Shown: positions 34,215-44,928, counted from the first letter of the stretch. The stretch is DNA of 64,000 nucleotides from an uncultured Sphingomonadaceae bacterium (GCA_937995515.1 CALKJZ010000014.1:124001-188000), one strand, 5' to 3'. Numbers and translations: made by a program. Notes: generated by a model from the letters alone, not told the origin.

Positions 34215-34570
34215 TGAAGCAGAAGCTTTCCCCCTTCGAGCGGCGCAGGCGGCGCACCCGCTCGCAGATCTCACGGAAGGCGGGCGGCCGTCCGCGCCTC
34301 AGCGTCCACCGATCGAACCAGCACATCTATGCGCAGGTGATCGATGATGCCGCGGGCCGCACCTTGGCTGCGGCCTCGAGCGTGGAGAAGGACTTCGCCG
34401 GCCGGACCGGGGCGACGATCGATGCGGCAAGCGAGGTGGGCAGGCGGCTTGCCGAGCGCGCAAGGGCCGCCGGCGTGACCGCAGTGGTGTTCGACCGCGG
34501 CGGCTTCCTGTTTCATGGCCGCGTGAAGGCGCTGGCCGAAGCTGCCCGTGCGGGCGGACTGGAGTTCTGA
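34214..34570 (+). CDS. rplR: Ribosomal protein L18
   Basis: 118 residues. 5S rRNA binder in the central protuberance. [20 protein letters not shown] and [20 protein letters not shown] are characteristic. Shares one base with rplF. Confidence 0.98.
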   Translation: MKQKLSPFERRRRRTRSQISRKAGGRPRLSVHRSNQHIYAQVIDDAAGRTLAAASSVEKDFAGRTGATIDAASEVGRRLAERARAAGVTAVVFDRGGFLFHGRVKALAEAARAGGLEF

Positions 34571-34572
34571 GG

Positions 34573-35262
34573 ATGGCAAACGAGACGGACATGCAGATGC
34601 CCGATGCCGCGGCAGACGAGCAGCGGCGCGGCCGCGGTGCGCGCGGCGGCGGCCGCAGCCGGGGCGGCGGGCCGGATCGCGGCGACCGGCGGCGGCGCGA
34701 GCCGGGCCAGGCCGCCGACGAGGGTCAGGAATACATCGAGAAGCTGGTCCACATCAATCGCGTCTCCAAGACGGTCAAGGGCGGCAAGCGGTTCGGCTTT
34801 GCAGCGCTGGTGGTGGTCGGCGACGGCAAGGGCCGGGTGGGCTTCGGCCACGGCAAGGCCCGCGAGGTGCCCGAGGCCATCAGCAAGGCGACCGCCGCAG
34901 CGCGCAAGGGCATGATGCGGGTGCCGCTGCGCGAGGGCCGCACGCTGCACCACGACGGGCAGGGCCATTTCGGGGCCGGCCGGGTCTATGTGCGCACCGC
35001 GCCGGCGGGCACCGGGATCATCGCCGGCGGGCCCATGCGCGCCGTGTTCGAGTCGCTGGGCGTGGCAGACGTGGTTGCCAAGTCGGTTGGCACCAACAAC
35101 CCCTACAACATGGTGCGCGCGACCTTTGCGGCGCTGACCGACCAGTCGAGCCCCAAGTCGGTGGCCCAGCGCCGCGGGCGCAAGGTGGCCGACCTTCTCG
35201 CGCGCCGCGGCGACATCAGCCCGGCTGAGGCCGTGGCCGATGCCGACGCCCAGGTCGTTTGA
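34573..35262 (+). CDS. rpsE: Ribosomal protein S5 with Arg/Gly-rich N-terminus
   Basis: 229 residues, about 60 longer than E. coli S5. The extra N-terminus is a basic, disordered stretch ([16 protein letters not shown]) of a kind seen in many alphaproteobacteria. The core is normal: [34 protein letters not shown] and [16 protein letters not shown]. Fidelity protein at the mRNA entry tunnel. Confidence 0.98.
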   Translation: MANETDMQMPDAAADEQRRGRGARGGGRSRGGGPDRGDRRRREPGQAADEGQEYIEKLVHINRVSKTVKGGKRFGFAALVVVGDGKGRVGFGHGKAREVPEAISKATAAARKGMMRVPLREGRTLHHDGQGHFGAGRVYVRTAPAGTGIIAGGPMRAVFESLGVADVVAKSVGTNNPYNMVRATFAALTDQSSPKSVAQRRGRKVADLLARRGDISPAEAVADADAQVV

Positions 35263-35273
35263 GGAGCGGGCAG

Positions 35274-35495
35274 ATGGCAACGGGCAAGACTTCGAACACG
35301 GCCGGGGCGCCCCGGAGGCTGAAGGTCACGCAGGTGGGCTCGCCCATCCGCCGCACCAAGGACCAGCGTGCGACGCTGATCGGCCTTGGGCTCAACAAGA
35401 TGCACCGGACGCGCGAGCTTCCGGACACGCCGGAGGTGCGCGGCATGATCGCGCGCGTGCAGCACATGGTGAAGGTGGAAGACGCGGGCGCCTGA
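35274..35495 (+). CDS. rpmD: Ribosomal protein L30
   Basis: 73 residues from the ATG at 35274, which has a GAGGAG site; an in-frame TTG at 35259 is less likely. [20 protein letters not shown] and [20 protein letters not shown] define the family. Confidence 0.97.
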   Translation: MATGKTSNTAGAPRRLKVTQVGSPIRRTKDQRATLIGLGLNKMHRTRELPDTPEVRGMIARVQHMVKVEDAGA

Positions 35496-35541
35496 CCAGG
35501 CCCCGATCCCCGCGCGACCCCAGCGAAAGCGAGTGCGAACG

Positions 35542-36024
35542 ATGAAACTGAACGAGATCAAGGACAATCCCGGCGCCCGTCGCGGCCGCACGCGGGTGGG
35601 CCGCGGCATCGGCTCGGGCCTCGGCAAGACCGCCGGGCGCGGCCAGAAGGGCCAGAAGAGCCGCTCGGGGGTTTCCATCAACGGATTCGAGGGCGGGCAG
35701 ATGCCGCTGCACATGCGGCTGCCCAAGCGCGGTTTCAACAAGCCCAACCGCAGGGAATGGTCGGAACTCAACCTCGGGACGTTGCAGGCGGCGGTCGACT
35801 CGGGACGGATAGCCGCCGGCGACACGCTCGACGTTGCGGCGCTGGTGGACAAGGGCGTGCTCACCCACGGCCGCGACGGCGTCCGCCTGCTCGGCAAGGG
35901 CGAGCTCAGGGTCCCGCTCCACCTGACGGTGGCCGGCGCATCCGCCTCGGCGCGCAAGGCCGTGGAAGCAGCGGGCGGAACCCTCACGATCGTCAGCCTG
36001 CGCGGGCGGGCAGAGGCGCAATGA
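35542..36024 (+). CDS. rplO: Ribosomal protein L15
   Basis: 160 residues from the ATG at 35542 ([20 protein letters not shown]); a GTG 9 nt earlier is less likely. The basic glycine-rich extension [18 protein letters not shown] that threads into 23S rRNA is conserved. A 137-nt gap precedes secY. Confidence 0.98.
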   Translation: MKLNEIKDNPGARRGRTRVGRGIGSGLGKTAGRGQKGQKSRSGVSINGFEGGQMPLHMRLPKRGFNKPNRREWSELNLGTLQAAVDSGRIAAGDTLDVAALVDKGVLTHGRDGVRLLGKGELRVPLHLTVAGASASARKAVEAAGGTLTIVSLRGRAEAQ

Positions 36025-36161
36025 GCGGTGCAGCGCCCCGCGCTGAGGGGCGGCGCCGCTGCGGGTTGCGCGCCGGCGCGGGCTTCCCACATGGCCAGGG
36101 TTGACGCGGGCAGGACCGCTGGCGATTGCGGGGCCGGGCCCCGCTGATGCAAGGATTCTGA

Positions 36162-37514
36162 ATGGCCTCGGCAGCCGACAATCTCGCAGCCTCGCTGAGC
36201 TTTTCCAGCTTCGCCAAGGCGACCGACCTGAAGAAGCGCCTCTGGTTCACGCTCGGTGCGCTGGTGGTGTTCCGGCTGTGCTCCTTCGTCCCGCTGCCCG
36301 GCATCGACCCGGTGGCGCTCGCGCAGCTCTTCAGCCAGACCGCGGGCGGGGTGATGGATTTCTTCAACATGTTCTCGGGCGGCGCGCTCGAGCGCATGTC
36401 GATCGTGGCACTGGGCATCATGCCCTATATTACCGCCTCGATCGTGGTGCAGCTGATGGCCTCGATCTACGAGCCGTGGAAGGCGCTCAAGAAGGAAGGC
36501 GAGGCGGGGCGCAAGAAGCTCAACCAGTATACGCGGATAGGCACGGTCGCCCTCGTCATCTTCCAGGGCTATGGCATCGCCGTGGGGCTGGAGAATTGGG
36601 GCGCCTCGCAGGGGATGAGCGCGGTGATGGAGCCGGGCTGGTTCTTCCGCGTGACGACCGTCATCACGCTCCTTGGCGGCACCATGTTCCTCATGTGGCT
36701 GGGCGAACAGATCACCAGCCGGGGTGTCGGCAACGGCATTTCGCTCATCATCATGGCCGGCATCGTCGCGCATCTGCCGATTGCCATCGGCCAGCTGTTC
36801 GAGCAGGGCCGCACCGGCGCCATCTCGGGCGGGCTGGTGGTGCTGATCGTGGTCCTCGCCCTCGCGGTTGTCGCCTTCATCTGCTTTATGGAACGCGCGC
36901 AGCGGCGCATTCTCATCCAGTATCCCAAGCGCCAGGTGGGCAACCGCATGTTCGGCGGCGAAAGCTCGCACTTGCCGCTCAAGATCAACACCGCCGGGGT
37001 GATCCCGCCGATCTTCGCCTCGTCGCTCCTGCTGCTGCCGCTCACCATCGCCCAGTTCCTCGGCGCGGAAGGCTCAGGGCCGGACTGGCTGCTTGCGGTG
37101 ACCACCTCGCTCCAGCACGGCGCGCCGCTCTACATGGGGCTCTATGCGCTCGGCATCGTCTTCTTCAGCTTCTTCTACACCGCGGTCGTGTTCAATCCTG
37201 AGGAAACGGCCGAGAACCTCAAGAAATATGGCGGCTTCGTGCCAGGGATCCGGCCCGGCGAGCGCACCGCGGACTATCTCGACTATGTGCTCACCCGCAT
37301 CACGGTGGTGGGCGCAGCCTATCTCGCCGTCATTTGCCTGATGCCGGAGTTTCTCATCTCCGAGCTTGCGGTGCCCTTCTATTTCGGCGGCACGTCGCTC
37401 CTCATCGTCGTCAACGTGACGATGGACACGGTGGCGCAGATCCAGGGCCACATGCTCGCGCACCAGTATGAAGGCCTGATCCGCAAGTCCAAGCTGAGAG
37501 GCGGCCGGCGCTGA
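36162..37514 (+). CDS. secY: Protein translocase channel SecY
   Basis: 450 residues with ten membrane helices. Channel through which SecA (also encoded here) drives exported proteins. Signatures are LWFTLGALVVFRLCSFVPLPG at the first helix, ITSRGVGNGISLIIMAGIV and NPEETAENLKKYGGFVPGIR, with the C-terminal EGLIRKSKLRGGRR. Lies in the spc cluster 26 nt before adk. Confidence 0.99.
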   Translation: MASAADNLAASLSFSSFAKATDLKKRLWFTLGALVVFRLCSFVPLPGIDPVALAQLFSQTAGGVMDFFNMFSGGALERMSIVALGIMPYITASIVVQLMASIYEPWKALKKEGEAGRKKLNQYTRIGTVALVIFQGYGIAVGLENWGASQGMSAVMEPGWFFRVTTVITLLGGTMFLMWLGEQITSRGVGNGISLIIMAGIVAHLPIAIGQLFEQGRTGAISGGLVVLIVVLALAVVAFICFMERAQRRILIQYPKRQVGNRMFGGESSHLPLKINTAGVIPPIFASSLLLLPLTIAQFLGAEGSGPDWLLAVTTSLQHGAPLYMGLYALGIVFFSFFYTAVVFNPEETAENLKKYGGFVPGIRPGERTADYLDYVLTRITVVGAAYLAVICLMPEFLISELAVPFYFGGTSLLIVVNVTMDTVAQIQGHMLAHQYEGLIRKSKLRGGRR

Positions 37515-37540
37515 CGGGGCCGCCGGGGGGAGAGACCGGG

Positions 37541-38272
37541 ATGCACGCTGATGGACCCTCGCCCGCACGGGGCGTCAACATCATTCTCCTCGGCCCGCCC
37601 GGTGCCGGCAAGGGCACCCAGGCCGGCTTCCTGATGGACGATCTCGGCATGGTGCAGCTGTCGACAGGCGACATGCTGCGGGCGGCGGTCAGGGCGGGCA
37701 CTCCCCTCGGCCGCGAGGCGAAGGCCGTGATGGATCGCGGCGAACTCGTCTCCGACTCGATCGTCTCGGGCCTCATCGACGAAGCGCTCGGCGGGCTTTC
37801 GCCCGAGACGGGCGTGATCTTCGATGGCTATCCGCGCACGGCCGCCCAGGCCGCGCTTCTCGATGAGATCCTGGCCCGGCATGGCCGGACGCTCGACCAT
37901 GTGATCGAGCTGGCCGTCGACGAGGACGCGCTCGTCGACCGGATCACCGGCCGGTTCACCTGCGCCACCTGTGGCGAGGGCTATCACGACCGCCACAAGC
38001 TGCCGGTGCAGCCGGGCGTGTGCGACCGCTGCGGCGGCACCGAGTTTCGCCGCCGGCCCGACGACAATGAGGAAACGGTGCGCACGCGCCTTGCGGAATA
38101 TCGTGCCAAGACCGCGCCGATTCTTCCCATTTATGCCGCGCGCGGGCTTGTTCGCCGCGTTGACGGGATGGCCGAGATGGCGCAGGTGCGGGCCGAGATC
38201 CGGCGTCTCCTGCGCCCCGCCGGGCGGCGCGTGGAGCCGGGGCCGGCGGAAGCCCGGCCGCCGGCCGCCTAG
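37541..38272 (+). CDS. adk: Adenylate kinase, zinc-lid form
   Basis: 243 residues. Interconverts ATP and AMP with 2 ADP. P-loop LGPPGAGKGT (K24), AMP-site segment STGDMLRAAV and FDGYPRT are intact. The LID domain carries four cysteines (FTCATCGEGY and GVCDRCGG), indicating bound zinc. About ten residues precede the usual start, and a proline/alanine-rich tail extends the C-terminus, so it is longer than the common 215 residues. The secY-adk pair is standard in ribosomal clusters. Confidence 0.97.
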   Translation: MHADGPSPARGVNIILLGPPGAGKGTQAGFLMDDLGMVQLSTGDMLRAAVRAGTPLGREAKAVMDRGELVSDSIVSGLIDEALGGLSPETGVIFDGYPRTAAQAALLDEILARHGRTLDHVIELAVDEDALVDRITGRFTCATCGEGYHDRHKLPVQPGVCDRCGGTEFRRRPDDNEETVRTRLAEYRAKTAPILPIYAARGLVRRVDGMAEMAQVRAEIRRLLRPAGRRVEPGPAEARPPAA

Positions 38273-38293
38273 CCCTTTTGCAGCCAAAGCCGC

Positions 38294-38322
38294 TTGACAG
38301 TGGCAGGCCGGAGGCCTAGCAG
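38294..38322 (+). promoter_or_regulatory. Candidate alpha-operon promoter
   Basis: A perfect TTGACA (38294-38299), a 17-bp spacer, then TAGCAG (38317-38322), in the 191-bp gap between adk and rpsM. The -10 is imperfect. It would drive rpsM-rpsK-rpoA-rplQ separately from secY-adk. Confidence 0.5.
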
Positions 38323-38463
38323 CCTCGCTTCCGATTCCCTCGGCATCGCTCCCGCCCCGGTCTGGCGCCCGTCCGCCTGCCCCGGCGCGGGTCGCGCCCC
38401 GGGGAACCGGCATGCATCGAGATAGGGAGCCTCGCCCGGGCCCCTGTGGAGCAGGAGCATTCG

Positions 38464-38832
38464 GTGGCACGTATTGCCGGGGTCAACATCCCCACCAACA
38501 AGCGCGTCGAGATTTCGCTGACCTATATCCACGGCATCGGCCGCACCAAGGCGCGGCAGATCACGCACCAGCTTGGCATCCCGCCGGAGCGCCGGGTGCA
38601 GGACCTGACCGATGCCGAAATCCTCGCCATCCGCGAGACCATCGACCGCGACCATCTCGTCGAGGGCGACCTGCGCCGCGAGGTGGCGATGAACATCAAG
38701 CGGCTGATGGACCTCGCCTGCTACCGCGGACTCCGGCACCGCAAGGGCCTGCCGGTACGCGGCCAGCGCACCCACACCAACGCCCGGACCCGCAAGGGCA
38801 AGGCCAAGCCGATTGCTGGGAAGAAAAAGTAA
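38464..38832 (+). CDS. rpsM: Ribosomal protein S13
   Basis: 122 residues using the GTG at 38464 ([20 protein letters not shown]), preceded by AGGAG; an in-frame GTG six codons upstream is not conserved. Links head and body by contacting L5. The basic C-terminal tail ([15 protein letters not shown]) is typical. No rpmJ precedes it, as is normal in alphaproteobacteria. Confidence 0.98.
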   Translation: MARIAGVNIPTNKRVEISLTYIHGIGRTKARQITHQLGIPPERRVQDLTDAEILAIRETIDRDHLVEGDLRREVAMNIKRLMDLACYRGLRHRKGLPVRGQRTHTNARTRKGKAKPIAGKKK

Positions 38833-39221
38833 TGGCCCGCGCACCCGAACGCCTGAAGCGCCGCGAGCGCAAGAACATCTCGGCTGGTGTTGCCCATGTG
38901 AACGCCAGCTTCAACAACACGATGATCACCATCACCGATGCCCAGGGCAACACCATTGCTTGGTCGAGCGCGGGCACGATGGGGTTCAAGGGAAGCCGCA
39001 AGTCCACGCCCTATGCTGCGCAGGTTGCAGCCGAGGATGCCGGCAAGAAGGCGGCCGAACATGGCGTCCGCACGCTGGAGGTCGAGGTCAAGGGCCCCGG
39101 GTCGGGCCGGGAATCGGCGCTTCGGGCCCTGCAGGCGGTCGGCTTCCAGATCACCTCGATCCGCGACGTGACCCCGATCCCGCACAACGGGTGCCGCCCG
39201 CCGAAGCGTCGCCGGGTCTGA
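38832..39221 (+). CDS. rpsK: Ribosomal protein S11
   Basis: 129 residues. Platform protein near the mRNA exit. Conserved [20 protein letters not shown] and the C-terminal [18 protein letters not shown]. Shares one base with the rpsM stop (TAATG). Confidence 0.99.
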   Translation: MARAPERLKRRERKNISAGVAHVNASFNNTMITITDAQGNTIAWSSAGTMGFKGSRKSTPYAAQVAAEDAGKKAAEHGVRTLEVEVKGPGSGRESALRALQAVGFQITSIRDVTPIPHNGCRPPKRRRV

Positions 39222-39310
39222 CCGCCCGGCCGCGGCCGCGGAGGCCGGGGCAGACGAGACATTTCCGGGCCAGGCGCGTGGCGGCCCGGCCGAACCAAGG
39301 GTGAACGAGC

Positions 39311-40360
39311 GTGGCATCAGCATTTGCAAAGAATTGGCAGGACCTGAAGAAGCCCAACGAGCTGCGGATCGTGCCGGGCGCGGCGCCCAACCGCAACCAG
39401 TTCGTGGCCGAGCCGCTGGAGCGCGGCTTCGGGCTGACACTTGGCAACGCGCTGCGCCGCGTGCTGCTCTCGAGCCTGCAGGGCGCGGCGGTGACCGCGA
39501 TCCGGATCGATGGCGCGCTGCACGAGTTCTCCTCGCTGCCGGGCGTGCGGGAGGATGTGACCGATATCGTTCTCAACGTGAAGCAGCTGGTGGTGAAGAT
39601 GCAGGGCGACCAGCCCAAGCGGCTCAGCCTGTCGGCCACGGGGCCGGGCGAGGTGACCGCCGGCAGGATCCAGCTTTCCGGCGACATCGAGATCATGAAC
39701 CCCGGTCTCGTGCTGTGCACGCTCGATGCCGGCGCCACCTTCAACATGGAGCTGACGGTGCAGGCGGGCAAGGGCTATGTCCCGGCCGCGCAGAACCGGC
39801 CGGCGGATGCGCCCATCGGCCTCATTCCGGTCGATGCCCTCTATTCGCCCGTGCGCCAGGTGGCCTACAAGGTGGAGCCGACCCGGGTGGGGCAGGATCT
39901 CGACTATGACAGGCTGACGCTCACGGTCGAGACAGACGGCTCGGTCAGCCCGGAGGATGCGGTCGGCTACGCCGCCCGGATCCTGCAGGACCAGCTGCAG
40001 CTGTTCGTGAACTTCGACGAGCCGCGCGCGGTGCAGGCGGTGCCGCAGGTCGTCACGGGCGTGCCCGTCGAGGAGCCCACCGACATCCTGATGAACCGCA
40101 ACCTTCTGAAGAAGGTGGACGAGCTCGAGCTCTCGGTGCGGTCGGCCAACTGCCTCAAGAACGACAATATCATCTACATCGGCGACCTCGTCCAGAAGAC
40201 CGAGCCCGAGATGCTGCGCACCCCCAACTTCGGCCGCAAGTCGCTGAACGAGATCAAGGAGGTGCTGTCCTCCATGGGGCTGCGCCTCGGCATGGACATC
40301 CCCGGCTGGCCGCCGGAGAACATCGAGGAACTGGCCAAGAAGCTCGAGCAGGAGTTCTAG
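39311..40360 (+). CDS. rpoA: RNA polymerase alpha subunit
   Basis: 349 residues, GTG start. Scaffold for polymerase assembly (N-terminal domain, [20 protein letters not shown]) and contact site for activators and UP elements (C-terminal domain, [19 protein letters not shown] with [20 protein letters not shown]). Domains and linker are of usual length. Third gene of the alpha operon. Confidence 0.99.
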   Translation: MASAFAKNWQDLKKPNELRIVPGAAPNRNQFVAEPLERGFGLTLGNALRRVLLSSLQGAAVTAIRIDGALHEFSSLPGVREDVTDIVLNVKQLVVKMQGDQPKRLSLSATGPGEVTAGRIQLSGDIEIMNPGLVLCTLDAGATFNMELTVQAGKGYVPAAQNRPADAPIGLIPVDALYSPVRQVAYKVEPTRVGQDLDYDRLTLTVETDGSVSPEDAVGYAARILQDQLQLFVNFDEPRAVQAVPQVVTGVPVEEPTDILMNRNLLKKVDELELSVRSANCLKNDNIIYIGDLVQKTEPEMLRTPNFGRKSLNEIKEVLSSMGLRLGMDIPGWPPENIEELAKKLEQEF

Positions 40361-40468
40361 GGCCCGCCAGCCGGCCGGGTCCGGCCCCGATGCGCCTGCC
40401 GGGAGGCGATGCGGGCGTGGCACGGCGTACCCGGGGCATCCCGCGGCGCCCTGACGAACGGAGAGGAC

Positions 40469-40885
40469 ATGAAGCACAAGGTTGCCCACCGCAAGCTCGG
40501 CCGCACCGCGGCGCATCGCGAGGCGATGTTCCGCAACATGGCGGCAGCCCTCATCAAGCACGAGCAGATCATCACCACGCTGCCCAAGGCGAAGGAGCTG
40601 CGCCCCTATGTCGAGAAGCTGGTGACACTGGCCAAGCGCGGCGGCCTTTCCAACCGCCGGTTGGCCCATGCCCGGCTGATGGACGAGGTGCAGCTGGCCA
40701 AGCTGTTCGACGAGCTGGCGCCGCGCTACGCCGACCGGCCGGGCGGTTACACCCGCGTGCTCAAGGCCGGATTCCGCGCGTCGGACCAGGCGCCCATGGC
40801 GGTGATCGAGTTCGTCGACCGCGACGTCTCGGCCCGGGGCCGGGATTCCGGCCCGGCCGGAACGGAAGGCGCCGCCGAGGCCTGA
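40469..40885 (+). CDS. rplQ: Ribosomal protein L17
   Basis: 138 residues from the ATG at 40469 ([20 protein letters not shown]), with a GGAGAGGA site. Surrounds the tunnel exit. [20 protein letters not shown] is the family signature. End of the ribosomal block. Confidence 0.98.
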   Translation: MKHKVAHRKLGRTAAHREAMFRNMAAALIKHEQIITTLPKAKELRPYVEKLVTLAKRGGLSNRRLAHARLMDEVQLAKLFDELAPRYADRPGGYTRVLKAGFRASDQAPMAVIEFVDRDVSARGRDSGPAGTEGAAEA

Positions 40886-40944
40886 CCGGGACCGCCGCGC
40901 ACCCATTGCGCGCGCCTGCGGCGTCTGGCACGGCCCTTGCCTGC

Positions 40945-42078
40945 ATGCACGCCTTCGCGTTCCGCTATGGCCCCCGCCTTGTTGCGGGGGCGGGTGCCTC
41001 GGCAGATCTCGCCCGGCACCTGCCGGCAGGCCCCGTCCTGTTCGTGACCGACGCGACCCTCCTTGCGCTGGGAGTGGCGCGCCACGCCCTTGCCGGCCTG
41101 CGCCGGGCCGGGCATGAGGTTGAAGTGTTCGCGGATGTCGAGGCCGACCCGTCGTCCGGCACGGTGCTCGCCGCCGCAGCGGCAGGACGGGCCGCAGGCG
41201 CCGTGGCGGTCGTGGGTTTCGGCGGCGGCAGCCCGATGGACGTGGCAAAGCTCGCCGCCTGCCTCATTGCCTCAGGTCAGCCGCTCGAGGCGATGTTCGG
41301 GATCGACCGGGCCATCGGGGCACGCCTTCCGCTCGTGCTCGTGCCAACCACGGCCGGCACCGGCTCGGAGGCAACGCCCATTGCCATCGTGACCACCGGC
41401 GGCAGCGAGAAACAGGGCGTGGTCGCCGCGCCGCTCTGCGCCGACGTGGCCGTGCTCGATCCCGAGCTCACGCTCGGCCTGCCGCGGCACGTGACGGCTG
41501 CGACCGGCATCGACGCAATGGTGCACGCGATCGAGGCCTATACCTCGGCGCGGCGCAAGAACCCGCTGTCTGACGCGCTGGCGCGCGAGGCGCTGCGCCT
41601 GATCGCGGGCCATCTGCTTGCGGCCTGCGACCATCCGGAGGATCGCAGGGCGCGAGCGGCCATGCTGCTGGGCAGCCATCTTGCAGGCGTCGCCTTTGCC
41701 AATGCGCCCGTGGCAGCGGTCCACGCGCTTGCCTATCCGCTCGGCGGGCACTTCCACATTTCGCACGGCCACGCCAACGCGCTGATGCTGGGCCCGGTGC
41801 TCAGGCACAATCTGGCGGCCGCCGCGCCGCTCTATGCCGAGCTTGCCCCCATGTTCGGGGCGGGCGGGGCCGAGGGGTTCGTTGCAGCCATAACCCGGCT
41901 GTGCGCGGCAACCCGGCTGCCGCTTTCGCTCTCCGAGCTTGGAATCAGCCACAACCAGCTGCCGCTGCTTGCCGCCGACGCGATGCGGCAGGAGCGGCTG
42001 CTCGTCAACAATCCCGCCCCCGTCTCCGAGGCGGATGCGTTGCGCCTCTATGAACAGGCGTGGAGTCGTTCCCCATGA
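40945..42078 (+). CDS. Iron-containing alcohol dehydrogenase
   Basis: 377 residues from the ATG at 40945. NAD(P)-dependent group-III dehydrogenase. The nucleotide loop is GFGGGSPMDVAK (91-102). PTTAGTGSEATP and the metal ligands D190, H194 (GIDAMVHAIEAY), H260 and H274 (VHALAYPLGGHFHISHGHAN) are all present, so it should be active. The substrate cannot be read from sequence. A thioesterase starts at its stop codon (ATGA overlap), which hints at metabolism of an acyl or aldehyde compound. Confidence 0.9.
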   Translation: MHAFAFRYGPRLVAGAGASADLARHLPAGPVLFVTDATLLALGVARHALAGLRRAGHEVEVFADVEADPSSGTVLAAAAAGRAAGAVAVVGFGGGSPMDVAKLAACLIASGQPLEAMFGIDRAIGARLPLVLVPTTAGTGSEATPIAIVTTGGSEKQGVVAAPLCADVAVLDPELTLGLPRHVTAATGIDAMVHAIEAYTSARRKNPLSDALAREALRLIAGHLLAACDHPEDRRARAAMLLGSHLAGVAFANAPVAAVHALAYPLGGHFHISHGHANALMLGPVLRHNLAAAAPLYAELAPMFGAGGAEGFVAAITRLCAATRLPLSLSELGISHNQLPLLAADAMRQERLLVNNPAPVSEADALRLYEQAWSRSP

Positions 42079-42551
42079 CGGGGCGGGACGAGCCCCGGCC
42101 GCGCAGCGCCTATGCCGCATGGCGGACGATCCCCACCCGATGGATGGACAACGACGTCTACGGCCATGTGAACAACGTGGTCTACTACAGCTGGTTCGAC
42201 ACGGCGGTGAACGCCTGGCTGATCGAGGCGGGGTTGCTCGACCTTGCTGGCGGGCGCGTCATCGGCCTCGTGGTCTCGACCGGCTGCACCTATTTCGAGC
42301 CGCTGGCCTTCCCAGCTGCGGTCGAGGCCGGGATTGCGGTTTCGCATCTTGGCACCTCGTCGGTCCGCTACGAGGTGGGTTTGTTTGCCGAAGGCCGGGA
42401 GCGGCCCGCAGCCCAGGGGCATTTCGTGCATGTCTGCGTGGAGCGGGTGCAGCGCAGGCCGGTGCCGCTTCCCGGGGCATGGCGGGCGGGCCTTGCCCGG
42501 CTGGTGCGCGTGCCCGCGCCGCTGCCGGCCGGCGCCCCGGGCGCTGGCTGA
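42075..42551 (+). CDS. Acyl-CoA thioesterase, 4HBT hot-dog family
   Basis: 158 residues from the ATG at 42075, which overlaps the dehydrogenase stop; a GTG 15 nt earlier is less favoured. Hot-dog thioesterase signature [20 protein letters not shown] (22-41), with the catalytic aspartate at about D27. Family members hydrolyse 4-hydroxybenzoyl-CoA or other acyl-CoAs. The two-gene coupling with an alcohol dehydrogenase suggests a shared pathway, but the substrate is unknown. Confidence 0.85.
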   Translation: MTGRDEPRPRSAYAAWRTIPTRWMDNDVYGHVNNVVYYSWFDTAVNAWLIEAGLLDLAGGRVIGLVVSTGCTYFEPLAFPAAVEAGIAVSHLGTSSVRYEVGLFAEGRERPAAQGHFVHVCVERVQRRPVPLPGAWRAGLARLVRVPAPLPAGAPGAG

Positions 42552-42633
42552 TGCGGAATGCGGGCGGCGCGCATGTTTGGTCGGGCGGTGGGCGCGCCTT
42601 CCCAAATGCGCCCGCCCGTGTAGGCGGGGCGCC

Positions 42634-44172
42634 ATGATCCTGATCGTCGATTTCGGAAGCCAGGTCACCCAGCTGATCGCGCGGCGCGTGCGCGAGGCCC
42701 ATGTCTACTGCGAGGTGGTGCCCTTCTTCCGCGCGGCCGAGGCGATCGCCCGCCTCCGCCCGCACGGCATCCTCCTCTCCGGCGGGCCGGCAAGCGTGAC
42801 CGAGGCGGCGGCACCCGCTCTGCCGCCCGCGGTTCTCGAGGCCGGCGTGCCGGTGCTTGGCATCTGCTACGGCCAGCAGGCGCTGGTGCAGGCGCTTGGC
42901 GGCGAGGTGCAGGCCGGGCCGGCGCGCGAGTTCGGCCGCGCGGAGGTGGAGGTGGTGGCCGAGGTGCCCATTCTTGAGGGCATCTGGGCGCCGGGCGAGC
43001 GCCATGTGGTGTGGATGAGCCATGGCGACCGGGTGGAGCGCCTGCCGGAGGGCTTTGCCGTCATCGCCCGCTCGGAGGGGGCCCCGCACGCCTTCATCGC
43101 CGACCCGGCGCGGCAGATCTATGGCGTGCAGTTCCACCCCGAGGTGGCGCACACGCCCGATGGCGCGCGGCTGATCGAGGCCTTTGTGCGCGATATCGCG
43201 CGCGCGCCGGCCGACTGGTCGATGGCGAGCTTCCGGCAGACAAGGATCGAGGCCATCCGCGCCCAGGTGGGCGCGGGCCGGGTCATCTGCGGCCTTTCGG
43301 GTGGCGTCGATTCCGCCGTTGCGGCCGTGCTCGTCCACGAAGCGGTGGGGGCGCAGCTGACCTGCGTGTTTGTCGACCATGGCCTGATGCGGCTGCACGA
43401 GGCCGAACAGGTGACCCGGCTGTTCCGCGACCATTACAACATCCCGCTGGTTGCGGTCGATGCATCCGAGCGCTTCCTTTCAGGCCTTGCCGGCGTGACC
43501 GACCCGGAGGCCAAGCGGAAGTTCATCGGCAAGACCTTCATCGACGTGTTCGAGGAGGAGGCCGGGCGGATCGGCGGTGCCGATTTCCTCGCCCAGGGCA
43601 CGCTCTACCCGGACGTGATCGAGAGCGTCTCCTTTGCCGGCGGGCCTTCGGTGACGATCAAGAGCCATCACAATGTGGGCGGCCTGCCCGAGCGGATGCA
43701 GATGGCGCTTGTCGAGCCGCTGCGCGAGCTGTTCAAGGACGAGGTGCGCGCGCTCGGGCGCGAGCTCGGCCTGCCGGAAGCCTTTGTCGGCCGGCATCCC
43801 TTTCCGGGCCCCGGGCTTGCGATCCGCATTCCCGGCGAGGTCACGCGCGAGGCCTGCGACATCCTGCGCCACGCAGATGCGATCTGGCTTGAGGAGATCC
43901 GCGCGGCCGGCCTTTATGACAGCATCTGGCAGGCCTTTGCCGTGCTGCTGCCGGTGCGCACCGTGGGCGTGATGGGTGACGGGCGCACCTATGATCGGGT
44001 GTGCGCGCTGCGCGCTGTCACCTCGGTCGACGGGATGACGGCGGATGTCTTCCCCTTCGAGCCGGCCTTCCTGCAGCGGGTGGCGACCCGCATCGTGAAC
44101 GAGGTCAGGGGCATCAACAGGGTGGTCTACGACTATACCTCCAAGCCGCCCGGCACCATCGAGTGGGAATGA
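42634..44172 (+). CDS. guaA: GMP synthase (glutamine-hydrolysing)
   Basis: 512 residues from the ATG at 42634. Converts XMP to GMP. The glutaminase half has the nucleophile C78 ([10 protein letters not shown]) and the His/Glu of [10 protein letters not shown]. The synthetase half has the PP-loop [12 protein letters not shown] and ends in PPGTIEWE, the universal C-terminus. All catalytic features are intact. Confidence 0.98.
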   Translation: MILIVDFGSQVTQLIARRVREAHVYCEVVPFFRAAEAIARLRPHGILLSGGPASVTEAAAPALPPAVLEAGVPVLGICYGQQALVQALGGEVQAGPAREFGRAEVEVVAEVPILEGIWAPGERHVVWMSHGDRVERLPEGFAVIARSEGAPHAFIADPARQIYGVQFHPEVAHTPDGARLIEAFVRDIARAPADWSMASFRQTRIEAIRAQVGAGRVICGLSGGVDSAVAAVLVHEAVGAQLTCVFVDHGLMRLHEAEQVTRLFRDHYNIPLVAVDASERFLSGLAGVTDPEAKRKFIGKTFIDVFEEEAGRIGGADFLAQGTLYPDVIESVSFAGGPSVTIKSHHNVGGLPERMQMALVEPLRELFKDEVRALGRELGLPEAFVGRHPFPGPGLAIRIPGEVTREACDILRHADAIWLEEIRAAGLYDSIWQAFAVLLPVRTVGVMGDGRTYDRVCALRAVTSVDGMTADVFPFEPAFLQRVATRIVNEVRGINRVVYDYTSKPPGTIEWE

Positions 44173-44206
44173 GGCGGCTCTTTCGGCCCCGGCTCCGGGC
44201 GCTCGG

Positions 44207-44806
44207 TCACTCCCCGCGGAGCGTGCCGTCGGCACGCAGGTAGAGGCTGCGCAGCGGCCGTTCGAACACGCGCTCGACCATGGGCACGAAGGCCTCGAGC
44301 GGCATCGTCTCATAGTCCGGGTCGAAGGCGGCCTGGTCGTATTTCTCGCAGAAGGCGGCGCAGGCCTCGAACTGCGGGTGGCCGCGGAACTGTTCGCGCA
44401 TGTCGCGGTCGAGCCCGAGGTGGTGGAAGAAGTAATACCCCTGGAAGATGCCGTGGTTGGCGACGATCCACAGCAGGTCGTCGGCGAGGAAGGGCTTCAG
44501 GATCGCTGCTGCAATGTCGGGGTGGTTGTAGCTGCCGAGCGTGTCGCCGATGTCGTGCAGGAGCGCCATGACCACGTAGGGCTCGCTCTCGCCCGCGCGG
44601 TGGGCGCGGGTTGCCGTCTGCAGGCTGTGGGTGAGCCGGTCGACCGGGAAGCCGCCGAAATCGCCGTCGAGAAGCCGCAGGTGATCGACGACGCGCGCGG
44701 CAAGCCCGCGGCTGTAGGGCGCCGCATGGGCGGCGATGATCGCCCAGTCCTCGGCGGTCCCCTCGGTCATGGCGCGGAACCTCGCGCGCTGGGGCAGCTC
44801 GGTCAT
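44207..44806 (-). CDS. HD-domain protein
   Basis: 199 residues from the ATG at 44806, with a GGGAGAGG site. HD-superfamily metal ligands are in place: H60 (LTHSLQTATRAHRAG), H84-D85 (ALLHDIGDTLG) and a later H118 (NHGIFQGYYFFHHLG). The compact size and the NHGIFQ segment recall HD proteins related to PhnZ/TmpB-type di-iron oxygenases, but the diagnostic residues for that activity cannot be confirmed here; phosphohydrolase activity is equally possible. Lies 122 bp downstream of trmFO on the same strand. Function unassigned. Confidence 0.75.
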   Translation of the reverse strand: MTELPQRARFRAMTEGTAEDWAIIAAHAAPYSRGLAARVVDHLRLLDGDFGGFPVDRLTHSLQTATRAHRAGESEPYVVMALLHDIGDTLGSYNHPDIAAAILKPFLADDLLWIVANHGIFQGYYFFHHLGLDRDMREQFRGHPQFEACAAFCEKYDQAAFDPDYETMPLEAFVPMVERVFERPLRSLYLRADGTLRGE

Positions 44807-44928
44807 TCTCTCCTCTCCCTCCTCGCCTCTCGCCCGGCCCCTCGGCCGGACTGTCTCGCCCGGCGCTGTTCGGCCGGCCCTCTTCCTGCCGCCCCGGCGC
44901 CTCGCGCCCGGCCCCGGTTCCCGCGCGG

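Noticed and set aside
40926-40940. Perfect sigma-54 promoter consensus (TGGCACG-N4-TTGC) just before the Fe-alcohol dehydrogenase
   Set aside because: Transcription from it would begin near 40952, seven bases inside the gene start at 40945, and the N-terminus from 40945 fits the family. It is more likely chance in GC-rich DNA.
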